In this document: in pieces, positions 6,169-10,653 of the stretch | Layout: the number at the start of each line of letters is the position of its first letter | Numbering within the stretch: position 1 is the first letter of the stretch | Source of the DNA: Nitrospira sp. | Lineage (GTDB): Bacteria > UBA9089 > CG2-30-40-21 > SBAY01 | DNA: 10,653 bases | Reading direction: 5' to 3' | NCBI GenBank assembly: GCA_005239945.1 | Contig: SBAY01000246.1 | Coordinates: 1 to 10,653 of the forward strand | Notes under the pieces: generated by a model | The model's database searches: none | What the model was told of the DNA's origin: nothing | What the model saw: only the letters and a program-made list of their open reading frames with translations | Made by a program: the position numbers and the translations under genes

Positions 6169-7482
6169 TTATTCATTAGATAATAACCATTGCCATAATG
6201 GTAAAAATTTAATCGTCTTATCGTCTACCTTCTCTTCAAAGGTATAATCTTCTGTGATAACCAACCCTTCATTTAGCCCAAATTCATTCATTGCTTTAAT
6301 GAGCGCCCTGATTTCTCTGTTTTTAGCCTTTTCATCGGAAGCATTCCAGCAAACCTGAATAAGTTGTTCTACCTTTAATCCTTCTTTTAGAACAAAGTCA
6401 ACCTCTCTATGGTGCTGGTCTTTCCAATAAAAAATCTTTAACTGGGGCGATTTTAACATCTCTCCCCTTAATTTTAAGAAGACTATGTTTTCCATTGATT
6501 TACCTGAATTTTCACTAAACCTGAAACCTATTGTATTGGCTAACCCGGTATCCAGACAATAAACCTTCTTTGGACTTTTATCTTGCTCCTTTATTTTAAA
6601 AGAGAACCTCTTCAAAAAAGAGAAGATATAGGCATCTTCGAAATAAGTGGAAAATTTCTCTATCGTATCGGCAGAAATATCTAAATATCTTTCTATGGAA
6701 TTAAAGGTTACCAGATTTGATATGTTCGTCAAATAATATTTTGCCAGATTCTTCAGGGCATCTGGCTTTCTTATCCTGAATCTCTTTATCAAATCTTTGT
6801 TTAATATATCTTCATAATACCGCAGTAATATATCCTTTTTTTCTTCTCGTAGAACAACCTCAGGGAATGAACCAAATTCAATATATTTTCTTAACAAACC
6901 TTTGATTTCGGTCTGTTTATTTATAAGATCAAGATTGTCTTTTAATCGCAGATTGTTAAAAAATAGATATTCTTCAAAAGAAAGTGGATATACCGTCAAA
7001 TCAAGATGCATTCCGGTCAATAAGCTGGAAAGTTCTCTACTCAATAATTTTGCATTTGAACCTGAAATAATAATATGGGCTTTTTGTAATTCTCGTGTGG
7101 TTCTTACCCATTTTTCCCAGGCCTCAACTTCTTGAATTTCATCAAGAAAGATATATGGTTTTCTTTTCGGATTAAAAAACTCTAAATATACCTCATAAAT
7201 CTCTTGCAATAGTTTTGTATCTAATTTAGTAAATCTTGGGTCTTCAAAATTTATGATTAAGATTTCATTCTTATGGACACCGCTATTTATTAGTCTTTTA
7301 GCCACCTGTCTCATAAGGAAAGATTTCCCACTCCTTCTTGCCCCTGTAATGACGACAATAAATTCCGTGGCTAAGAGATTTATTAACCTGTTTATATATG
7401 AATCCCTGTCAATACCGGTTTCCAGATCTTTATCCCAGAAATTCCAATCGGCAAGAATTTTTATAACCTCATTTTTGTTCAC
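6169..7482 (-). CDS. AAA_14/DUF4143-type ATPase
   Basis: A P-loop ATPase of about 437 residues. Numbering from the GTG at 7491 (440 residues), GARRSGKS (50-57) is Walker A, YIFLDEIQ (113-120) is Walker B, and SGSNAKLLS (143-151) is the sensor-1 region. The C-terminal half is of the DUF4143 type, with SFPEVVL (208-214) and a PD-(D/E)xK-nuclease-like fold segment (MEN at 333-335, EVDFVLKEG at 363-371, QLIQVCW at 376-382). The usual second acidic residue before the lysine-position strand is replaced (QVC rather than ExK), so nuclease activity is doubtful. The GTG at 7489-7491 lies within the AAAGGTG that looks like the ribosome site, so I prefer the GTG at 7480-7482. Members are frequent, patchily distributed and often mobile in anaerobes; their biological role is unsettled. 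It borders the hydrogenase relic by only 13 bases. Confidence 0.85.
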   Translation of the reverse strand: MNKNEVIKILADWNFWDKDLETGIDRDSYINRLINLLATEFIVVITGARRSGKSFLMRQVAKRLINSGVHKNEILIINFEDPRFTKLDTKLLQEIYEVYLEFFNPKRKPYIFLDEIQEVEAWEKWVRTTRELQKAHIIISGSNAKLLSRELSSLLTGMHLDLTVYPLSFEEYLFFNNLRLKDNLDLINKQTEIKGLLRKYIEFGSFPEVVLREEKKDILLRYYEDILNKDLIKRFRIRKPDALKNLAKYYLTNISNLVTFNSIERYLDISADTIEKFSTYFEDAYIFSFLKRFSFKIKEQDKSPKKVYCLDTGLANTIGFRFSENSGKSMENIVFLKLRGEMLKSPQLKIFYWKDQHHREVDFVLKEGLKVEQLIQVCWNASDEKAKNREIRALIKAMNEFGLNEGLVITEDYTFEEKVDDKTIKFLPLWQWLLSNE

Positions 7483-7493
7483 TATCTTCACCT

Positions 7494-7527
7494 TTATTAG
7501 GTAAAATTTATAAATTTTACCTAATAA
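7494..7527. promoter_or_regulatory. 34-bp perfect palindrome, probable operator of the ATPase gene
   Basis: The 17-base arms 7494-7510 and 7511-7527 are exact reverse complements with no spacer. The conserved word ATTAGGTA occurs at 7496-7503, its inverse TACCTAAT at 7518-7525, and a third copy at 7538-7545 inside the promoter spacer. The predicted transcription start (about 7520) lies in the palindrome, so a bound dimer would block initiation. Since the start lies inside it, the full hairpin would not be in the mRNA, favouring a DNA-level operator. Confidence 0.75.
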
Positions 7528-7555
7528 GTATATAGAAATTAGGTAGGAATGTCAA
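7527..7555 (-). promoter_or_regulatory. Near-consensus sigma-70 promoter of the ATPase gene
   Basis: On the minus strand TTGACA (7550-7555) and TATACT (7527-7532) are separated by exactly 17 bases. The expected start is near 7520, about 38 bases before the GTG at 7482. The -10 box abuts the palindrome and the spacer contains the third ATTAGGTA copy, so a repressor would compete directly with polymerase. Confidence 0.78.
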
Positions 7556-7619
7556 GTGGAAAGTTTTGAAAACAGGTAATGGGTCAGTGAATTGGGGGGG
7601 GAAGACTGAAGGTAGATAA

Positions 7620-7634
7620 GTGGTTTTAAACCAC
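7620..7634. repeat. Short palindrome, left member of an inverted pair
   Basis: GTGGTTTTAAACCAC is a perfect palindrome around one central T. Its core GGTTTTAAACC is the exact reverse complement of the core at 7738-7748, so the two sites flank about 100 bases in inverted orientation. Confidence 0.5.
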
Positions 7635-7735
7635 GGAGCTGTGAAGGGATGAAGGGAGAAAGGAGTAAGCAAGAAGCAATAGACAGTCGGCAGTAAGGAG
7701 TGGTTATTCTTCCTCCCTCCAGCCTAAACACCTTC

Positions 7736-7750
7736 CAGGTTTAAAACCTG
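7736..7750. repeat. Short palindrome, right member of an inverted pair
   Basis: CAGGTTTAAAACCTG is a perfect palindrome around one central A. It pairs with the site at 7620-7634. No T-run follows on either strand, so neither copy looks like an intrinsic terminator. Confidence 0.5.
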
Positions 7751-7806
7751 TTCAGCCTTTTTTCCCCTTTAACTGACCGATTACGCTTAAATCATAAGTG
7801 TCAAAT

Positions 7807-8910
7807 TTATTCTGTAATAGTAAGCCCAACATTTAAGGCATACTCTTTTGCCCTGGTAAATAGTTTCTTGTTTATTGGCCTGGACAGTTCACCATCTTTA
7901 TCCGTAATCTTCCAGGCTGGTTTATATTGAGCCATAGGATGGAAGATTATGTCATTTTTGAATCCTCTAAGATGCTCAATAAGTGGTCTCTGACAGCACT
8001 CCCAATGACCTGGTAAGAGTAAATGGCGAACTATTACCAGATTGAATAGTTTCATCTCACAAATAGTTTTTAAGGCAGATATTGCTCTCTCTTTATATTC
8101 TGGTGCCTGACTAAGGCTAAAGGCACAACTGTTATTAAAGTATTTAAAGTCAAAAACCAATATATCCACAAGCCCCCAAAGAAGATTATAGAAGACTTCA
8201 GTTGAGTATCCATTCGTATGCCATATTATAGGTAAATGCCCTGCCCAATAAGGTGCATTTTCCAGAAAGTCTAAAACCGCCAGAAAGGATTGGTCAGGAT
8301 TTCCTCCCAAAAAGGAGATATTGTCAAACTCATCAAAACGATACTCTCTTCTAATATCTTCCCAGAGAGAAGATGTAAAAGGGAAAATTTCAGTTTCATC
8401 AGGTTCTATCAACTCACCCTTCTGGCAAAACTTGCATCTTATATTACAACCTGAAAGGTCTATAACAAGGGTTCTACCTATTTCCTTTTCCTCTCCTACA
8501 TGGATGAAATGCTGATAGTAATAAGAGGTTTTTCCTATAGAGCATTTACCTGAAAGACTCCTTTTCCCCATACATTTATATCCACATAGGCAACAGTTTT
8601 TGAGATAGTTCTCAAAGAGCCTTCTTTTTAGATCAAAAAGGTTGTATTGCCCGGTATTATCTCCTTCTCCTTGAAAAGCTCCTGGTATTGCCTGATTATG
8701 CAGACTAAGTAAGCTATTGATATTTTGGGGCAATCTGGACTGAATTCGATAATCTTTTAAAAATTTGTAACCTGGGAATAATTTAGTTGAATGGGTGTTT
8801 CCCTCTAATTTTATACCTAATTGTCGTAAGACCTCTATCTCTAATGAAGATGGGTCTTCTATAGTTAATACTCCATTTTTCTCAACAAACAATCGGGCCT
8901 GTCTTTTCAA
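7807..8910 (-). CDS. PflX-like (COG1313) radical SAM enzyme with N-terminal cysteine cluster
   Basis: A 367-residue radical SAM protein. Residues 155-162 (CNIRCKFC) are the CX3CX2C motif that binds the SAM-cleaving [4Fe-4S] cluster, and FLGGNPDQS (200-208) is the glycine-rich SAM-contact strand. Before the core lies CxxCxxxC at 106-113 (C106, C109, C113) and Cys123, a spacing like the N-terminal Cys-rich part of COG1313/PflX proteins and likely to hold a second cluster or metal. Residues 1-100 are an extension I do not recognise. VDILVFDFKYF (248-258) and HLLLPGH (296-302) fit the later barrel strands of activase-like enzymes. The start is TTG, set by AAGGAG at 8919-8924 with 8-base spacing; this site overlaps the stop of the upstream gene. 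Position as last gene of the AAA+ operon suggests it acts with those partners. Its substrate is unknown. Confidence 0.87.
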   Translation of the reverse strand: MKRQARLFVEKNGVLTIEDPSSLEIEVLRQLGIKLEGNTHSTKLFPGYKFLKDYRIQSRLPQNINSLLSLHNQAIPGAFQGEGDNTGQYNLFDLKRRLFENYLKNCCLCGYKCMGKRSLSGKCSIGKTSYYYQHFIHVGEEKEIGRTLVIDLSGCNIRCKFCQKGELIEPDETEIFPFTSSLWEDIRREYRFDEFDNISFLGGNPDQSFLAVLDFLENAPYWAGHLPIIWHTNGYSTEVFYNLLWGLVDILVFDFKYFNNSCAFSLSQAPEYKERAISALKTICEMKLFNLVIVRHLLLPGHWECCQRPLIEHLRGFKNDIIFHPMAQYKPAWKITDKDGELSRPINKKLFTRAKEYALNVGLTITE

Positions 8911-8922
8911 TCTTATAGCTCC

Positions 8923-9597
8923 TTATGTGTGAATGTGGATATCATTTCGTCTTTTTCTTCGCTGTGGTTCTGTGGTTCTTTTTTTATCCGGTTCTTTCAG
9001 TCGTTGGGAAAGGAGTTGATGAATAAAATCGCATTTTGGTCTTTTAGACCTCCGGGTATCAATATTTGCTTTTAGCTCCCCTTTATCAATCTTAATATTC
9101 ACACAATTCTTTTGTGTATCATAAGCAGTAATTACCTTATCTTGCCCTTTTCCCTCAATATCAACCTTAAACCCCATCCCTTGAAGGGCAAAGGTAACCT
9201 CCTGTGCAGCAAAGCTCTGGAGTGAAGATTGGATCAAGTCTTTGTCTTCTGAGATAAGACCAATGCCATCAGAAGAATTAACTAAAAACAGACTTTCAGA
9301 GGTCAAAGGATTCACAGCAACAGATATGTTATGCGTCTCAAGAGGTTTAAGTGTAAAGCCATTATTTTTAAGTAAGGTGGTGAATCCATCAAAATTGTGA
9401 ATAGGTGTATGAGCCATCAGGAGGTTTTCAACAGGATAGCCTTCTTCTTTACACCTTCTATATACCTCTTTGCAGCCATTTATCGTTCCTAATCCCACTG
9501 TTAGACAGAGACCGGTAGTGGCCGCTACTGCTGAGCCGAGCACCTGGCATAAACCTTTAGTGGGGGTAGCAATTTGAACCTGTCTTGATTCAGACAT
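8923..9597 (-). CDS. Ycf35/DUF1257-like protein with hydrophobic N-terminus, AAA+ partner
   Basis: A 224-residue protein of unknown function. I start it at the ATG 9595-9597 because AGGAGGT (9603-9609) lies five bases away; an upstream in-frame ATG would overlap the AAA+ gene by 65 bases and lacks such a site. Residues 15-42 are hydrophobic and Gly/Ala/Thr-rich with Cys17, Cys31 and Cys42, possibly one membrane segment. Residues 65-150 (NFDGFTTLLKNNGF ... GIGLISEDKDLIQSSL ... FALQGMGFKVDIE) recall the Ycf35/DUF1257 pattern, and 155-182 (INIKIDKGEL-like strands) may correspond to the small DUF2997 partner often encoded beside it; both are from memory and weak. The last 20 residues are basic and appear repeat-derived. 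It sits between a Ycf46-like ATPase and a radical SAM gene with gaps of 10 and 12 bases, which supports a shared complex. Confidence 0.7.
   Translation of the reverse strand: MSESRQVQIATPTKGLCQVLGSAVAATTGLCLTVGLGTINGCKEVYRRCKEEGYPVENLLMAHTPIHNFDGFTTLLKNNGFTLKPLETHNISVAVNPLTSESLFLVNSSDGIGLISEDKDLIQSSLQSFAAQEVTFALQGMGFKVDIEGKGQDKVITAYDTQKNCVNIKIDKGELKANIDTRRSKRPKCDFIHQLLSQRLKEPDKKRTTEPQRRKRRNDIHIHT
8955..8982 (-). repeat. Repeat-like sequence forming the C-terminal tail of the Ycf35-like protein
   Basis: TGTGGTTC is repeated in tandem at 8963-8978. On the coding strand it reads as ACCACAGAACCACAGCGAAG, of the same type as the ACCACGGAG words in the spacer near 7630. Translated it gives RTTEPQRRKRRN, a composition typical of tails encoded by such dispersed elements rather than of a conserved domain. 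Confidence 0.45.
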
Positions 9598-9607
9598 TAT
9601 ACACCTC

Positions 9608-10540
9608 CTATCTTTCTGGGGGTAGTCCTGCGGGTCTACAATAAGCTTTAGCCCATTGTCGTAATGCATCATACTGAGATTTCATAATTTCCACACGGCA
9701 TCTATTTTCTTCAACTAATTCCATAAGCCGCTCCTTAAATTCTGGGCTATCTGAGTCATAACCATAATGGTTTGCCTCAGTAATTACTTCATTGATTAGC
9801 CAGGTAAGGTCAGCCCCGGAGAAATAACAGGTTTTATCAGATAACTCTCCTATTAGCTCATTTAAAACGGTTATCTTCCTTCTTTCAAATGTTGCCTTAC
9901 AAATATCGTATCTGGCTTTATGGCAAGGCTCACCAACCCAGTAAATTTGTGAGAACCTACCTTTTCGGGTTAAGGCAAGTCCATTGTTGTTTGGGTCAAG
10001 GTTATTAGCAGAGGCAAGGAAAAATACAGGGGCATTCGTATCATTCAACCAGGTGAACAGAATGCCAAGTGAGCGGGTCATAGTGCCTCCGTCACGCTCC
10101 TGACCACCACTGCTTAAGGCTTTTTCAAATTCATCTACATAAAAAATACACGGTGCAAAGGTTTCAAGCACTTTACAGAGGTTATACATATTCTTTTCAG
10201 TCTGGCCAACCAGACTATTCATTACCGAGCTGATATTAAACGAGATTGCTGGATAGTTTAGTTTAAGCCCGAGATATTTTGCCAGCAGGCTTTTACCTAC
10301 ACCCGGGGTGCCTATGAGGAGCCAACCCTTTTCACGATGCTGTCCTTCACAACAGATGAGGGATCTATGAATCTCAAGGTCTCTCATCAGAAAGTCTAAT
10401 CCATAAGGGATATCATCACTTGTAGGCTTTAGAATATTCATTCCGAGGGTATGAGCAAGCAATTGCTCTTTCTGGCGGTTGAAATAGTTAAGAAGGTCTT
10501 TTATATTACCTTTAAACTTACTTAACGCCATGCGGAGCAT
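9608..10540 (-). CDS. Ycf46-like AAA+ ATPase
   Basis: A 310-residue single-module AAA+ ATPase. GTPGVGKS (77-84) is Walker A, CIFYVDEFEK (131-140) is Walker B with Asp136-Glu137, ASANN (176-180) is sensor 1, RKGRF (192-196) holds the arginine-finger candidates, and YFSGADLTWLINEV (239-252) is the sensor-2/helical lid region. SLVGQTEKNM (109-118) is the substrate-facing pore loop. The stretch ILFTWLNDTNAPVFFLASAN closely follows the Ycf46 pattern (FLTWLxExxxPVFVVATANN). The N-terminal 70 residues are shorter than the Ycf46 N-domain and the C-terminus is a charged helix. ATG 10538-10540 has AGGAGGT six bases upstream. Its stop overlaps the next gene's ribosome site. In cyanobacteria ycf46 is linked to inorganic-carbon use and photosynthesis; here, beside a radical SAM gene, I infer a remodelling role for a metalloenzyme or complex. 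Confidence 0.88.
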   Translation of the reverse strand: MLRMALSKFKGNIKDLLNYFNRQKEQLLAHTLGMNILKPTSDDIPYGLDFLMRDLEIHRSLICCEGQHREKGWLLIGTPGVGKSLLAKYLGLKLNYPAISFNISSVMNSLVGQTEKNMYNLCKVLETFAPCIFYVDEFEKALSSGGQERDGGTMTRSLGILFTWLNDTNAPVFFLASANNLDPNNNGLALTRKGRFSQIYWVGEPCHKARYDICKATFERRKITVLNELIGELSDKTCYFSGADLTWLINEVITEANHYGYDSDSPEFKERLMELVEENRCRVEIMKSQYDALRQWAKAYCRPAGLPPER

Positions 10541-10653
10541 CTGTTGACCTCCTGTATCGGATGTTCCATCTGGTACCCACAGTGGTGATGTAGCTTAACC
10601 TATTGAGGATCAATTACTTTTGCGGTTTTTTGTCAATTTTTTTCTCGTGGCTA
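10541..10653 (-). promoter_or_regulatory. Leader upstream of the AAA+/radical SAM operon
   Basis: A TTGACA (10631-10636 on the minus strand) could be a -35 box, but no acceptable -10 hexamer lies 16-18 bases downstream; the best candidate is TTGATC. The operon promoter may be weak, activator-dependent, or beyond the window edge. Confidence 0.3.

Larger units (their letters stand above)
7556..7806. other. Non-coding spacer with an 8-G run and dispersed-repeat-like sequence
   Basis: No open frame with protein character is visible. It holds a run of eight G, purine-rich GAAGGGA/GGAG words, and an AAACCACGGAG word like those in dispersed intergenic repeats of uncultivated bacteria. It separates the end of the radical SAM gene from the ATPase promoter. 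No hairpin followed by a T-run was found, so the operon's terminator is unclear. Confidence 0.4.

Noticed and set aside
7736..7806. CAGGTTTAAAACCTG as intrinsic terminator of the radical SAM operon
   Set aside because: On the minus strand it is followed by GAAGGTG, not a T-run.
7807..8910. Radical SAM gene as AhbC or AhbD, completing the heme pathway begun by hemB and the fused decarboxylase
   Set aside because: The N-terminal CxxCxxxC plus Cys, the GGNPDQS strand and the overall layout fit the PflX/COG1313 activase-like group, and the gene is in a different operon on the other strand.

Overview
The window is AT-rich bacterial chromosome with tightly packed genes, mostly strong Shine-Dalgarno sites (AGGAGGT, AAGGAG) and GTG/TTG as well as ATG starts. 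Porphobilinogen synthase overlapping a fused siroheme-decarboxylase-type gene suggests heme is made by the siroheme (Ahb) route. With relics of a group 4 membrane [NiFe] hydrogenase and a radical SAM enzyme, this points to an anaerobe. Dispersed low-complexity intergenic sequence is reminiscent of uncultivated candidate-phylum or deltaproteobacterial genomes, but the taxon cannot be fixed from this window.

Layout. 201-795 (minus): a two-gene operon of small proteins of unknown function behind a good sigma-70 promoter. 992-4429 (plus): glyA, with a promoter so close that its mRNA is probably leaderless, then hemB and a 340-residue protein with two siroheme-decarboxylase halves. 4430-6160 (minus): an intact CPA2-type cation:proton antiporter between two decayed hydrogenase fragments, a NuoB/HycG-like C-terminal scrap on its 3' side and a frameshifted, truncated NuoC/HycE-like N-terminal domain on its 5' side. 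6169-7555 (minus): an AAA_14/DUF4143-type ATPase with a near-consensus promoter and a 34-bp perfect palindrome over the predicted transcription start. 7556-7806: non-coding, with two inverted copies of a short GGTTTTAAACC palindrome. 7807-10540 (minus): a tightly coupled three-gene operon of a Ycf46-like AAA+ ATPase, a 224-residue protein with a possible Ycf35/DUF1257-like part, and a PflX-like (COG1313) radical SAM enzyme with an extra N-terminal cysteine cluster.

How the genes work together. HemB makes porphobilinogen, and the fused protein would act later, decarboxylating siroheme; AhbC and AhbD would have to be encoded elsewhere. The AAA+/Ycf35-like/radical SAM operon is the best candidate for an undescribed system: stop codons overlap the next ribosome binding sites, suggesting one complex or pathway, possibly ATPase-assisted radical SAM modification or maturation. 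The hydrogenase relics show a gene cluster lost by deletion, leaving the antiporter and bordering an ATPase gene that may be a later arrival.
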